From Pannonibacter phragmitetus DSM 14782 (GTDB taxonomy: Bacteria > Pseudomonadota > Alphaproteobacteria > Rhizobiales > Stappiaceae), in contig NZ_KB908218.1 in assembly GCF_000382365.1 (NCBI RefSeq), forward strand, positions 62,001 to 126,000: a DNA stretch of 64,000 nucleotides, given 5' to 3'. The position numbers and the translations under genes were made by a program. The notes under the pieces were generated by a model. It did no database searches. It saw only the letters and a list, made by a program, of their open reading frames with translations, and had not been told where the DNA came from. Of this stretch, positions 1 to 9,216 are shown piece by piece; within the stretch, counting starts at the first letter, position 1, and each line of letters begins with the position of its first letter.

Positions 1-233
1 CCGGCGGCCAATGTGAGAACCCGTTCGTGACCGAACCGGCGCCCGGCGCGGGTCAGTAAACCGGGCTCATCCGGCGCAGATCCGGGCTGACCGGCCTTGC
101 CCTTCGGCGGACGCTTTGCGTCTTTCGGACTTTGCGGGCGCTTCTGCCCCTCCGGGCCGTCCGGCTGCTGTGCCTTAAGGCCCGTTTCCGCTTCAGCCTT
201 GCTGCCGTTTCCGTCTGCAGATTGCGGTCGCAT
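1..233 (-). CDS. Unidentified protein, N-terminal part only (runs off the left edge)
   Basis: An open frame reads leftward from an ATG at 233 and gives 77 codons before the window ends. The start is preceded by GGGG at a suitable distance. The visible residues are strongly hydrophilic and rich in Pro, Gly, Lys and Gln for about 55 residues, which looks like a disordered N-terminal tail. A more ordered segment containing GRRFGHERVLTLAA follows at the edge. There is no signal peptide or family motif in the visible part, so I do not name a function. Codon composition suits a GC-rich coding frame, but other frames in this stretch are also partly open, so the call is moderate. Confidence 0.5.
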   Translation of the reverse strand, partial: MRPQSADGNGSKAEAETGLKAQQPDGPEGQKRPQSPKDAKRPPKGKAGQPGSAPDEPGLLTRAGRRFGHERVLTLAA

Positions 234-333
234 GCCCTGTCCCCAGCGGCCTGCGCGGCAGGCCTGATCCTGATGAAGGCCCGACAAGGTTCTGCGGGCA
301 CAGCCGGAAACAAGCTTGCAGTCCAATCCCTTG

Positions 334-360
334 AAAAAGCCTTTCGAATTTTAGGCTTTT
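334..360 (-). terminator. Probable terminator of the alkyltransferase gene
   Basis: Perfect inverted repeat with 8-bp arms (AAAAGCCT and AGGCTTTT) around a 10-nt AT-rich loop. It lies just downstream of the stop codon of the minus-strand methyltransferase gene. Read on the minus strand the stem ends in a run of five T. Confidence 0.55.
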
Positions 361-374
361 CCGGTTTGTACAGG

Positions 375-1286
375 TCAGCCTCCCATGCTGGTGATCCCGG
401 CTTCCCAGCCGAGGATGGCGCGTTTGCGCGTCAGGCCCCAGTGATAGCCGCAAAGCCCGCCGGTGCGTCCCAGCACCCGGTGGCAGGGCACCACAAAGGA
501 AATCGGGTTGCGGCCCACGGCCGAGCCCACCGCCCGCGCCGCGCTGGGTTTGCCGAGGCTGCGGGCAATGTCGGAATAGGTGGTCGCCTTGCCCATGGGG
601 ATCTTCAGCAGCGTGCGCCAGACGCGGATTTCAAAATCGCTACCGATGAAAATGACCTTGAGCGGCGTTTCCTCAGACCAGCTGGCCGGATCGAACACCC
701 GCGCCGCATAGGGCGCTGTTGCCACGTCATCCTCCACGAAGACGGCCGCAGGCCAGCGGCCGGACATGTCGGCAAAGGCCGTGGCTTCCTCGCCCTCATC
801 GGCGAAAGCGAGACCGGCAAGGCCCCGGTCGGTTGCCATGATCAGCACCTGGCCGAAAGGGCAGGGATGAAAGCCGTAGCGGATGGTGAGGCCCGCTCCA
901 CGGTTGCGGTAGTCGCCCGGCGTCATCGCTTCGTGGGTGACGAAGAGATCATGCAGCCGCCCCGGCCCGGACAGCCCCACCTCATAGGAGGTCTCCAGAA
1001 TGCTGGCTGCATCGCGCAGAAGCTCGCGGGCATGATCCAGCGTGATCGCCTGCAGGAATTGCTTGGGCGTCAGCCCGGCCCAGCGCGAGAACACCCGCTG
1101 CAGCTGGATCGGCTGCAGCCCGGCCTCGCGGGCAAGGTCTTCCAGCGCCGGCTGGTCCCGCCAGGTATCGGAAATGCGCTCCAGCGTCTGGCGGACGATG
1201 GCATAGTCACGCGCGGCCGCCTCCCCCGTTTCGGGAACGGCGGCCGCCTCGCGTCCGGCAAGGTTCAGGTCGAAAAGCTGGGTCAT
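375..1286 (-). CDS. AraC-type HTH / methylated-DNA-protein-cysteine methyltransferase fusion (Ada-like)
   Basis: 303 aa. Residues about 25-125 form an AraC-family double helix-turn-helix, and about 130-300 form the O6-alkylguanine-DNA alkyltransferase domain. The acceptor-cysteine motif VPCHRVLG is present and is followed by the GY...KR.IL region of the family. The protein should repair O6-methylguanine or O4-methylthymine by irreversible transfer of the alkyl group to its own cysteine, and may act as a transcription factor. The N-terminal zinc-cysteine domain of E. coli Ada, which senses methylphosphotriesters, is absent, so classical Ada-type autoactivation is not expected. It is a single gene ending at a hairpin. 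Similar two-domain proteins are common in alphaproteobacteria. Confidence 0.9.
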   Translation of the reverse strand: MTQLFDLNLAGREAAAVPETGEAAARDYAIVRQTLERISDTWRDQPALEDLAREAGLQPIQLQRVFSRWAGLTPKQFLQAITLDHARELLRDAASILETSYEVGLSGPGRLHDLFVTHEAMTPGDYRNRGAGLTIRYGFHPCPFGQVLIMATDRGLAGLAFADEGEEATAFADMSGRWPAAVFVEDDVATAPYAARVFDPASWSEETPLKVIFIGSDFEIRVWRTLLKIPMGKATTYSDIARSLGKPSAARAVGSAVGRNPISFVVPCHRVLGRTGGLCGYHWGLTRKRAILGWEAGITSMGG

Positions 1287-1364
1287 GGCAACGGCAGGTC
1301 CGGTGATTGTCAGATCCTGACCCTAACCCCGGCCCTGCGGCCGCGCCACCCGATAAGCGAGCCC

Positions 1365-2804
1365 TCAGCCCGCCTTGCGGAAACGGGCCGTGCGCGTGTC
1401 GGCCACATAGAGCTTTGCCCGCTCCCCCGCTTCTGCCGCCAGGTCCGCGACCGACTGGTGGATGAAACGGGCGGTTTCATCGCTCATCAGATAGCTGAAG
1501 TTGAGCCGCGTCCAGCCGGGCTTCTCGATCTCGTCCCCCGCCTGGATCGAGGCGCGCAGGCCTTCCGAGCGCGCCTGAGAGATGCCCAGCAGCCGGTGCG
1601 CATAGGGCCCGGCGCAGGCGCAGCCGCCACGGGCCTGGATGCCGTGAAAATCGGACAGCATGCGGGTGAACAGCTGCGGATGCACCAGAGCGCCGTGGCC
1701 GTCTTCCACCTGAAAGGCGAAGATGGGCAGCCGGTCCCGCTGATCCGCCGCCAGAATGCGCAAGGCGGGATGCCCGTCCCAGGCGGCGAAGGCCATGCGG
1801 GCCAGCGCCTTGTCACGGGCAAGGATGAAATCGCAGCCCACCGCATCCTTCACCGCAAAGGCGAGGCCCGCGCGGATATCGCCCAGCACATTCGGCGTGC
1901 CCGCTTCCTCGCGCGCGGCCAGCGAAGCCGAATAGTCATGCCCCCAGGGCGAGACGAAGGACACCGTGCCGCCGCCCGGCCATGTGGGCTTATTGGCGCG
2001 CACCGCCGCATTGCGGATGATCAGGATGCCGGATGCCCCAGGCCCGCCGGGGAACTTGTGCGGCGACACCACCACCGCATCCTTGGCGCAGTCCGCCTCA
2101 GGCGCCATGGCAATGGGCAGGTAGGGACCGCCGCCCGCATAGTCCCAGAGGGCGAGCGCGCCATGGCGCTTCAGCAGGCGGGTCACCGCATCCACATCCG
2201 TCAGAATGCCGGTGACATTGGAGGCGGCAGAGAAAGCGCCCAGCACCAGTGGCCGGTCCTTGAGGCGCAGAAGCTCGGCCTCCAGCTGATCCATATCCGG
2301 CCCGCCCTGCGGCGCTTCGGGGATTTCAACTACCTCCGCGCCGCTCTCGCGCCAGGGCAGGATGTTGGAATGATGCTCATAGGGGCCGATGAGAACCGCC
2401 GGGCGGCCACCTTCCTGCCCTGCCCCGCCAAAGCCGAACAGGCTGAGCGCCCGGTTGATGCCGGCCGTGGCGCCGGAACCGGTGAAGATGACCGTATAAC
2501 TTTCATCCGCACCGGTGCTGCGCGCGATCTGTGCCCGCGCCTCGCGGCGCAGCGTGGTCATCCGCGCCCCGCAATAGGACGCTTCCGTATGACTGTTGGC
2601 ATAATAGGGCAGAACTTCGGTGAGGATGAACTCCTCCACCTGGCGCAGCGCCCGGCCCGAGGCGGTGTAATCCGCATAGGTGATCCTGCGCGGCCCGAAA
2701 GCGCCCTCGATCTCCGCGCCCTCGCCGATCAGCCCGGCGCTGAGCGCCTCGGCGGTGCGGGAGGTGCGCAGGCTGCTCTGGAAGGCTTCAAGGCTCATCG
2801 GCAT
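1365..2804 (-). CDS. Class V PLP-dependent aminotransferase (cysteine desulfurase / selenocysteine lyase-like)
   Basis: 479 aa from the ATG at 2804, chosen because GGAA lies 7 nt upstream; an ATG two codons later is also possible. The fold-type I PLP enzyme shows the pyridoxal lysine in VVSPHKFPGGPG, the phosphate-binding region around TGSGATAGINRAL, and a C-terminal GGCACAGPYAH cysteine cluster. Such proteins resemble cysteine desulfurases, but their substrate is generally unknown, so I assign class and not reaction. It is transcribed divergently from an Lrp/AsnC regulator across about 120 bp. This arrangement often means that the regulator controls the enzyme gene and suggests an amino-acid substrate (inference). 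Confidence 0.85.
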   Translation of the reverse strand: MPMSLEAFQSSLRTSRTAEALSAGLIGEGAEIEGAFGPRRITYADYTASGRALRQVEEFILTEVLPYYANSHTEASYCGARMTTLRREARAQIARSTGADESYTVIFTGSGATAGINRALSLFGFGGAGQEGGRPAVLIGPYEHHSNILPWRESGAEVVEIPEAPQGGPDMDQLEAELLRLKDRPLVLGAFSAASNVTGILTDVDAVTRLLKRHGALALWDYAGGGPYLPIAMAPEADCAKDAVVVSPHKFPGGPGASGILIIRNAAVRANKPTWPGGGTVSFVSPWGHDYSASLAAREEAGTPNVLGDIRAGLAFAVKDAVGCDFILARDKALARMAFAAWDGHPALRILAADQRDRLPIFAFQVEDGHGALVHPQLFTRMLSDFHGIQARGGCACAGPYAHRLLGISQARSEGLRASIQAGDEIEKPGWTRLNFSYLMSDETARFIHQSVADLAAEAGERAKLYVADTRTARFRKAG

Positions 2805-2922
2805 GGGATGGTTCCAATGGAAAAAGACTGATGCATCGAAAATTATGCGATCAGGCTTGAGATATGTTCCCACATTTCACATCATTGCGCATCATAGCGA
2901 TGAAACTGTTCGACAAAGGCGC

Positions 2923-3396
2923 ATGATGATTGATCAGTTCAACAAGGCCATCCTGAAGGCGCTGCAGGAGGATGGCAGCCTGACCCAGCGCGAGTTGTCG
3001 GAGAAGGTCCATCTGTCGCCCAACGCCTGCTGGAACCGCATTCAGGCGCTGAAGAAGGACGGCGTGATCACCGGCCAGACGGTGCAGCTTGACCGCACCC
3101 GGCTGGGCCTGGATCTTGTCGTCTTCGTGATGATCCGCACGCGGCATCATTCCGCCGAATGGCTGGAGGTCTTCCGCAGCCACGTGGTGCAGATCCCGGA
3201 AGTCATCGACTTCTTCCGCATCGGCGGCGACTATGACTACATGCTGAAAGTCGTCACCCGCGACATGGCCAGCTACGACGCCGTCTACCGCCGCCTGATC
3301 TCCGGCGTCGAACTCGACAGCGTCACGTCCTACTTCGCCATGGAAGCCATCGAAGAGCAACGCCCCCTGCCTGTGCGGGAGACGAAGGACCGGTGA
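2923..3396 (+). CDS. Lrp/AsnC family transcriptional regulator
   Basis: 157 aa. The N-terminal winged helix-turn-helix is seen at about residues 4-60 (LTQRELSEKVHLSPNACWNRI), followed by the AsnC-type RAM effector domain with the glycine-rich turn FFRIGGDYDYML. The start is ATG-ATG at 2923 or 2926, with AAAGG upstream. The frame is open further upstream, but that extension reads through the divergent promoter region and antisense into the aminotransferase gene, and is not credible. Family members are homo-oligomeric regulators responding to amino acids, so the divergent aminotransferase gene is the obvious target (inference). Confidence 0.9.
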   Translation: MMIDQFNKAILKALQEDGSLTQRELSEKVHLSPNACWNRIQALKKDGVITGQTVQLDRTRLGLDLVVFVMIRTRHHSAEWLEVFRSHVVQIPEVIDFFRIGGDYDYMLKVVTRDMASYDAVYRRLISGVELDSVTSYFAMEAIEEQRPLPVRETKDR

Positions 3397-3530
3397 GGAG
3401 TTTGACCGCCTCGGGCATTGCACGTTGTGCTGAATATCAAAAGTTGTGCATACCTATTTCACTGTACGCTGTTATGCTGACGTGATATCGGCAGCTTTTG
3501 GAAGCTTTGAATGTTCATTGAGCAGCTAGA

Positions 3531-5471
3531 ATGTCATTGATGCAGATGGATCAGATCGTAGGACCAATTCTTGCGCTGCCCCGCGGCGCCAAGCGCATCA
3601 TTGCACTTCTGGCCGATGCCGGGATTTGCGTGCTTACAGTTTGGCTCGCCTTCTTCCTGCGGCTGGGAGACTTTGTGCCTTTGACCGGCAATGCCTTGTG
3701 GGCTGCCGTTGCCTCCGTGGGGCTGGCCCTGCCCATTTTTGTGGTAACCGGGCTCTACCGTGCCATCTTCCGTTACAGCGGCCTGCCTGCACTGATGGCC
3801 GTGACGCGTGCCATTGGCATCTACGGCATTCTCTATGCGGCGCTTTTCACAGCGGTCAGTCTGCCGAATGTTCCGCGCACGGTTGGTATCATCCAGCCTT
3901 TGCTGCTCTGCATTTTCATTGGCGGCTCACGGCTTCTCGCACGGTTCTGGCTTGGCGGCCACTACAACAGCATCCTGCGCCTGTCGAGCCGGCCCAAGGT
4001 TCTGATCTACGGGGCAAGCCGTCTTGGCCATCAGCTGGCACTTGCCCTGACAAACAGTCCCGAGATGAAGGTCATCGGTTTTCTTGATGACGACCCGATG
4101 CTGCACCGCAAGCTTCTCAACGGCTTGCCGGTCCATTCGCCCGACAGCCTCGAAAGCCTCGTGGAAACACATGATATCGCTCATGTGCTGCTCGCTGTCC
4201 CCAATCTTGCCCGCGCCCGCCGGAACGAGATCATCAGCCGTCTGCGCGGCCGGGGTGTGGCTGTGCGCACCTTGCCGAGCGTTGCCGATCTGGCGCGGGG
4301 CCGTGTTGCCATCTCGGATCTTCAGGATCTGGACATCGACGATCTTCTCGGACGGGAGCCAATCTCGCCGGATCCGGTTCTGCTGGCCAAGAACATCGCA
4401 GGCAAAACGGTTCTGGTGACAGGGGCAGGCGGATCGATCGGCAGCGAGCTTTGCCGTCAGATCATGACAGCAGGCCCAGCGCGGCTGCTGCTCGTCGAGC
4501 AGAGCGAGTTCGCGCTCTATAATGTTCATCAGGAGCTGGAGCAGAAGTACCGCGACACAGGGATCGAGGTGACCCCACTTCTGGCTTCCGTTGCTGATCC
4601 CCTGCGCATGCAGCAGATCATGAAGTCCTTCTCTCCCGAGACCGTCTATCACGCAGCCGCCTACAAACATGTGCCGCTGGTAGAGCACAATCCCTCGGAG
4701 GGCATCCGTAATAATGTGTTCGGCACGCTGTGTGTCGCAAAGGCGGCGCAGGAGGCAGGTGTTTCCGATTTCGTGCTGATCAGCACCGACAAGGCCGTGC
4801 GCCCCACGAATATCATGGGTGCGAGCAAGCGGCTGGCGGAAATGGTTCTGCAGGCCTTTGCTCAGTCCTGCAGCACAACCACTTACTCCATGGTCAGGTT
4901 CGGCAACGTGCTGGGTTCATCCGGCTCAGTGGTGCCGAAATTCCGCCAGCAGATCCGTGACGGCGGCCCCCTCACGCTCACGCATCCGGAAATCACCCGT
5001 TACTTCATGACCGTGCCGGAGGCGGCTCAGCTCGTGCTTCAGGCGGGCGCCATGTCGTCCGGCGGTGATGTCTTTGTGCTCGACATGGGGGAACCCGTTC
5101 GTATCATTGATCTTGCCCGGAAAATGATCGAGCTTTCCGGTCTTACCGTGAAGGACGAAGAGAATGAGGATGGCGATATCGAGATCCATATCACCGGTCT
5201 TCGTCCGGCCGAGAAGCTCTACGAAGAGCTGCTGATCGGCGACAATCCGGCAAGGACATCTCACCCGCGCATCATGAAGGCCCGTGACGATTTTCTGCCC
5301 TGGCCCGAGCTTGAGGCGAAGCTGGCCGAGCTGGACCAGGTTGTCCGAAGAAATGACGTCGCAGCCATCCGGACTCTGATGAGCGACCTTGTGTCTGGTT
5401 ACGTCAGCTCAAGCAGGATTGTTGACTGGATTCATGTCGAGCAGAGCGCCGGGACAAAGCGCATCGCGTGA
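3531..5471 (+). CDS. Membrane-anchored nucleotide-sugar 4,6-dehydratase (CapD / WbpM / PglF-like)
   Basis: 646 aa. About four hydrophobic segments occupy the first 140 residues. A CoA-binding-like region follows, and then a short-chain dehydrogenase domain with the NAD motif GAGGSIGSE at about residue 299 and STDKAVRPTNIMGASKR near 417. The family converts UDP-GlcNAc to the 4-keto-6-deoxy sugar at the inner membrane face. In the PglF/WbpM branch the catalytic Tyr of the YxxxK pair is replaced, and NIMGASK matches that. It is monocistronic and ends at a hairpin terminator. Together with the PglE-, PglD- and PglC-like genes at 13.4-15.9 kb it would supply the first step of a diacetamido-trideoxyhexose pathway (inference). 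Confidence 0.9.
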   Translation: MSLMQMDQIVGPILALPRGAKRIIALLADAGICVLTVWLAFFLRLGDFVPLTGNALWAAVASVGLALPIFVVTGLYRAIFRYSGLPALMAVTRAIGIYGILYAALFTAVSLPNVPRTVGIIQPLLLCIFIGGSRLLARFWLGGHYNSILRLSSRPKVLIYGASRLGHQLALALTNSPEMKVIGFLDDDPMLHRKLLNGLPVHSPDSLESLVETHDIAHVLLAVPNLARARRNEIISRLRGRGVAVRTLPSVADLARGRVAISDLQDLDIDDLLGREPISPDPVLLAKNIAGKTVLVTGAGGSIGSELCRQIMTAGPARLLLVEQSEFALYNVHQELEQKYRDTGIEVTPLLASVADPLRMQQIMKSFSPETVYHAAAYKHVPLVEHNPSEGIRNNVFGTLCVAKAAQEAGVSDFVLISTDKAVRPTNIMGASKRLAEMVLQAFAQSCSTTTYSMVRFGNVLGSSGSVVPKFRQQIRDGGPLTLTHPEITRYFMTVPEAAQLVLQAGAMSSGGDVFVLDMGEPVRIIDLARKMIELSGLTVKDEENEDGDIEIHITGLRPAEKLYEELLIGDNPARTSHPRIMKARDDFLPWPELEAKLAELDQVVRRNDVAAIRTLMSDLVSGYVSSSRIVDWIHVEQSAGTKRIA

Positions 5472-5511
5472 CACAGCATCATTGCCGGTTGAGAACCAGT
5501 GACCGTGTCCC

Positions 5512-5536
5512 GCACGGCGGCAACACACCGCCGTGC
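5512..5536 (+). terminator. Terminator downstream of the nucleotide-sugar dehydratase
   Basis: Perfect 9-bp stem (GCACGGCGG / CCGCCGTGC), 7-nt loop, followed by TGATTTT. It lies between the convergent dehydratase and rfbC genes and probably serves the plus strand. Confidence 0.65.
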
Positions 5537-5578
5537 TGATTTTACGGGTACGGGCGCAAACGCTGCCCGTGGGACGGA

Positions 5579-6124
5579 TCAGAAGTAATCGGCAGCCCTG
5601 AAGCTCTTGGCTTCGCGGTCCTTGCTGCTCACGACAGCCTCGCCATCAATGGGCCAGTCTATGCCGATGTCCGCGTCGTCCCACCGGATAGACCGCTCGC
5701 TTGCCTGATCATAGAACGCAGTCGTCTTGTAAAGAAACTCCGTGCCCTCTTCGAGTGCGGCGAAGCCATGCGCGAAGCCGGCAGGCAACCAGAGCTGGTT
5801 CCGGTTTTCAGCGGAGAGCAGCGCTCCTACCCATTTGCCAAATGTCGGAGAGCTCTTTCGCAGGTCGACAGCGACATCGTAGGCAGCGCCGCTGACGACG
5901 CGCACAAGCTTGCCTTGGGCATGAGGAGGCAGCTGATAGTGCAGGCCTCTGACGACGTTTTTCCGGGACACAGAGTGATTATCCTGCACAAACGTCACAC
6001 CGCCGCCCGTGACCGTGTCAAATACCCGCTGGCTGAAACTCTCGAAGAAAAGCCCACGGTCATCTGCAAAGGTCCGGGGTTCGAAGAGAACCACGTCAGG
6101 AATTGCAAGGCGTTCGTACTTCAC
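5579..6124 (-). CDS. rfbC: dTDP-4-dehydrorhamnose 3,5-epimerase
   Basis: 181 aa, the usual length for RmlC. Family motifs include the [10 protein letters not shown] region and RGLHYQ, which carries the catalytic His; [21 protein letters not shown] is the conserved substrate-pocket segment. It epimerises C3 and C5 of dTDP-4-keto-6-deoxyglucose, the third step to dTDP-L-rhamnose. The start is GTG at 6124, which overlaps the rfbA stop by 4 nt (GTGA), so translation is probably coupled. It is the last gene of the rfbB-rfbD-rfbA-rfbC operon. Confidence 0.95.
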   Translation of the reverse strand: MKYERLAIPDVVLFEPRTFADDRGLFFESFSQRVFDTVTGGGVTFVQDNHSVSRKNVVRGLHYQLPPHAQGKLVRVVSGAAYDVAVDLRKSSPTFGKWVGALLSAENRNQLWLPAGFAHGFAALEEGTEFLYKTTAFYDQASERSIRWDDADIGIDWPIDGEAVVSSKDREAKSFRAADYF

Positions 6125-7005
6125 GGCCTGCCCCTCTCGCCAAGAATGCGCTTGAGATACTGGCCGTAGCCGCTCTTTCCAAGAGCTTCGGCAAGCGCGA
6201 GCATGTCATCATCGCCGATCCAGCCACTGCGCCACGCGATTTCCTCCGGACATGCCACCTTGAGGCCCTGACGGTGCTCGATCGTGGCAATGAACTGGTT
6301 TGCTTCCAGCATGGCGTCGTGAGTGCCGGTATCAAGCCAGGCATAACCCCGGCCCATCAGCTCAACCTTGAGGGTGTTCTTCTCCAGGTAGATACGGTTC
6401 AGATCGGTGATCTCGAGCTCCCCGCGAGGAGAGGGCTCAAGCGACTTGGCATAGTCAACGACATTGCTGTCATAAAAATAGAGCCCGGTGACAGCAAAGT
6501 TGGACTTTGGCTTTGCCGGCTTTTCCTCGATGGACAGAACTGTTCCAGCCTCATCGAACTCCGCAACACCGTAACGTTCAGGGTCCTGCACATGGTAGGC
6601 AAAGACCGTTGCGCCATCGTCGCGGCTGCCAGCCTGTTTCAGCAGAACAGGCAGGTCATGACCAAAATAAACGTTGTCGCCGAGGATGAGCGTCACAGGT
6701 GCGCCATCGATGAACTCTTCGCCGATCAGGAATGCCTGAGCGAGCCCGTCCGGGCTGGGCTGCACCGCATATTGGATCGAGATTCCCCAGCGTGAACCGT
6801 CACCCAGAAGCTGTTCGAAACGCGGTGTATCCTGCGGCGTCGAGATGACGAGAATGTCCCTTATGCCCGCCAGCATGAGCGTGGAGAGCGGATAGTAGAT
6901 CATTGGCTTGTCGTAGATCGCCAGCAGCTGCTTGGACACTGCGATGGTCGCCGGCCACAGGCGTGTGCCTGAGCCACCGGCAAGAATGATACCTTTACGC
7001 GTCAC
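6121..7005 (-). CDS. rfbA: Glucose-1-phosphate thymidylyltransferase
   Basis: 294 aa. The nucleotidyltransferase signature GGSGTRLWP is at residue 9, with KPMIYYPL, the metal-binding GDNVYFG and the EEKP...VTGLYFYD segment following. It makes dTDP-glucose from dTTP and glucose-1-phosphate, the entry step of dTDP-rhamnose synthesis. I chose the GTG start at 7005 because GGAGG stands 7-8 nt upstream and the protein then begins directly at the conserved KGIILAGG. The open frame extends about 70 codons further, but that part is antisense-like sequence inside rfbD. The start lies 11 bp inside the end of rfbD. Confidence 0.95.
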   Translation of the reverse strand: MTRKGIILAGGSGTRLWPATIAVSKQLLAIYDKPMIYYPLSTLMLAGIRDILVISTPQDTPRFEQLLGDGSRWGISIQYAVQPSPDGLAQAFLIGEEFIDGAPVTLILGDNVYFGHDLPVLLKQAGSRDDGATVFAYHVQDPERYGVAEFDEAGTVLSIEEKPAKPKSNFAVTGLYFYDSNVVDYAKSLEPSPRGELEITDLNRIYLEKNTLKVELMGRGYAWLDTGTHDAMLEANQFIATIEHRQGLKVACPEEIAWRSGWIGDDDMLALAEALGKSGYGQYLKRILGERGRP

Positions 7006-7903
7006 GTTCGCTTCCTCCGATAGCATTGACCGTCCAGTCCCGCATGGCCTCGCGCCAGTCCGGCGCGTCCACATGGAACGCATCCGCAAGGCGGCTGGCA
7101 TCGAGCCTGGAATTGAGAGGACGTGCAGCTGGCTGTGGATAGTCAGCCGTCGCAATGGCACGGATGTCTTCAGCCCGCAAGGCAAGCCCGCCTCCGGCAG
7201 CCCATGCCTCATTCACGATGAACCGCGCGAGTTCTGCGCGATTGGTCTCGCCGGACGGGGACAGATGATAGAGGCCGGCCAGCTGTCTCGCGTCAGGGGC
7301 TTCGGCCAGCCGCTGAAGGGCTTTGACAGTCACCTCCGCGATAAAAGCCGCATCCGTCGGTGCACCAGTCTGATCCCCCACAACGTTCAGGCTCTCGCGT
7401 TCGCGCGCAAGATTCAGAATTGCCTGCGGAAAATTGCGATGGCCTGAAGCGTAGACCCACGACACGCGGAAAATCAGATGGCTGCAGCCGGACGCCGCGA
7501 TCGCCAGATCGCCCTCGAGCTTTGTCCGGCCATAGACGCTGAGCGGATTGGTGGGGTCGCTCTCGACATAGGCTGAAGCCTTGCGGCCATCATACACATA
7601 ATCCGTCGAGTAATGGATGAGCCATGCGCCGGTTTCCCGCGCCTTCGCTGCCATTATCCCCGGTGCATCACGGTTGATGATGCCTGCCAGCTCTGGCTCC
7701 GTCTCAGCCTTGTCCACCGCTGTGTAGGCGGCAGCATTGATGATGATGTCCGGCCTAACCTCGTCGATAACTCTGCCGATCCGCTCAAGATCATTCAGCG
7801 GAGCCTCATGACGGTCAAGGCCGGTCAGATGCCAGCCGGATGGAAGAGCGCGGCTGATAGCGGCACCAACCTGCCCGTTCTTGCCAAACAGGAGAACTTT
7901 CAT
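6995..7903 (-). CDS. rfbD: dTDP-4-dehydrorhamnose reductase
   Basis: 302 aa. It is a short-chain-type reductase with the nucleotide motif GKNGQVG at residue 8, YSTDYVYDG and the catalytic YGRTK (YxxxK). It performs the NAD(P)H-dependent last step giving dTDP-L-rhamnose. Its start overlaps the rfbB stop by 4 nt and its end overlaps rfbA by 11 nt, so all four rfb genes are tightly packed and presumably cotranscribed from the promoter region before rfbB. Confidence 0.95.
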   Translation of the reverse strand: MKVLLFGKNGQVGAAISRALPSGWHLTGLDRHEAPLNDLERIGRVIDEVRPDIIINAAAYTAVDKAETEPELAGIINRDAPGIMAAKARETGAWLIHYSTDYVYDGRKASAYVESDPTNPLSVYGRTKLEGDLAIAASGCSHLIFRVSWVYASGHRNFPQAILNLARERESLNVVGDQTGAPTDAAFIAEVTVKALQRLAEAPDARQLAGLYHLSPSGETNRAELARFIVNEAWAAGGGLALRAEDIRAIATADYPQPAARPLNSRLDASRLADAFHVDAPDWREAMRDWTVNAIGGSERDA

Positions 7904-8955
7904 GCGTATTGCTCAGCGATCCAGTTGCGGTATGCGCCACTGGTGACACGCTCAACCCATTCGGGATTATCTAGGTACCAGCGGATGGTCTTGCGCAGCC
8001 CGCTGTCAAAATTCTCCCCGGCGCGCCAGCCGAGCTCATTTTCAAGTTTTGTTGCATCGATGCTGTACCGGCGGTCGTGGCCGGGCCGGTCGCGGACGAA
8101 GGCGATCTGGCTGTCATAGCTGCCGCTGGAGCGCGGGCGCCATTCATCGAGCGTCGCACAGATTGCGCGCACGACATCAATGTTCTTGCGCTCGTTACGG
8201 CCCCCGATGTTGTAGGTCTCGCCAAGCCGGCCGTTTGCGAGAACGAGACGCAGTGCAGAGCAATGATCCCCCACATAAAGCCAGTCGCGGACCTGCGCAC
8301 CATCACCGTAGATGGGCAGCTCCTTGCCATTGAGGGCATTGTGAATGACCAGAGGAATGAGCTTCTCGGGAAACTGGAACGGCCCGTAGTTGTTTGAACA
8401 ATTCGTCACAAGTACGGGCATGCCGTAGGTCGTGCCATATGCCCGCACAAGATGGTCCGATGACGCCTTGCTTGCCGCATAAGGGCTATTGGGATGGTAG
8501 GGATGCGTCTCGGAGAAGGGAGCATCCTCCGGTTCCAGCGAACCATAAACCTCGTCGGTCGAAACATGCAGGAATCTGAAGCTATCACGCGCCGCGCCGG
8601 TCAGCGATTGCCAATAGTGGCGTGCCGCCTCCAGCACACGGAACGTTCCGACCATATTGGTCTGCACAAAAGCCCCCGGGCCGCTGATGGACCTGTCCAC
8701 ATGACTTTCCGCGGCAAAGTTGAGGATGGCCCGGACTTCGTGCCGCTGCAGAAGATCTGCAATCAGGGATTGATCTTCAATGTCACCCTTGACGAAGTGA
8801 TGGCGATTGTCCGCCCCCAGCGAAGAGAGATTGTCGAGATTACCCGCATAGGTCAGCTTGTCCAGATTGACGACGGGCTCGCCCTCTTGCTTCAACCAGT
8901 CCAGAATGAAATTGGCTCCAATGAAGCCTGCGCCGCCAGTTACCAGAATTGTCAT
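7900..8955 (-). CDS. rfbB: dTDP-glucose 4,6-dehydratase
   Basis: 351 aa. It has the Rossmann motif GGAGFIGANF at residue 6, STDEVYG, and the catalytic YAASK (YxxxK), and is typical RmlB throughout. It converts dTDP-glucose to dTDP-4-keto-6-deoxyglucose. The ATG at 8955 places the start where the family normally begins. A GTG twelve codons upstream (8991) is open as well, and neither start has a strong ribosome site. It is first in the rfbBDAC operon and divergent from wecB across about 260 bp. Confidence 0.95.
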   Translation of the reverse strand: MTILVTGGAGFIGANFILDWLKQEGEPVVNLDKLTYAGNLDNLSSLGADNRHHFVKGDIEDQSLIADLLQRHEVRAILNFAAESHVDRSISGPGAFVQTNMVGTFRVLEAARHYWQSLTGAARDSFRFLHVSTDEVYGSLEPEDAPFSETHPYHPNSPYAASKASSDHLVRAYGTTYGMPVLVTNCSNNYGPFQFPEKLIPLVIHNALNGKELPIYGDGAQVRDWLYVGDHCSALRLVLANGRLGETYNIGGRNERKNIDVVRAICATLDEWRPRSSGSYDSQIAFVRDRPGHDRRYSIDATKLENELGWRAGENFDSGLRKTIRWYLDNPEWVERVTSGAYRNWIAEQYA

Positions 8956-9216
8956 GACCAAATACTCATAAGTCAGGATTTCAACACGCACTTTGACGCT
9001 GTACGAAGGCGCATGAAATGTCTCATTCTCCAGACTGAAGCTATATAGCAGGGGCAGGGGCAGGCCAAGCCCTACCCGCGCTCAGGCCTGAACCCATGGA
9101 ATCCTGCCACCGAAAGTGGCTCGCGGCGTGATGTGAAGTTGACAAGCGTGCGCCCTGTTGTCATTGACAACCTGCCCGTTGAAGGGCTGCTTGCAGCGGC
9201 AGACAGGAGTGAAGGC

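Noticed and set aside
132-2831. A 899-codon open frame on the plus strand
   Set aside because: It is the antisense of the alkyltransferase and aminotransferase genes, both with clear motifs; such mirror frames are common at this GC content and it shows no family features.
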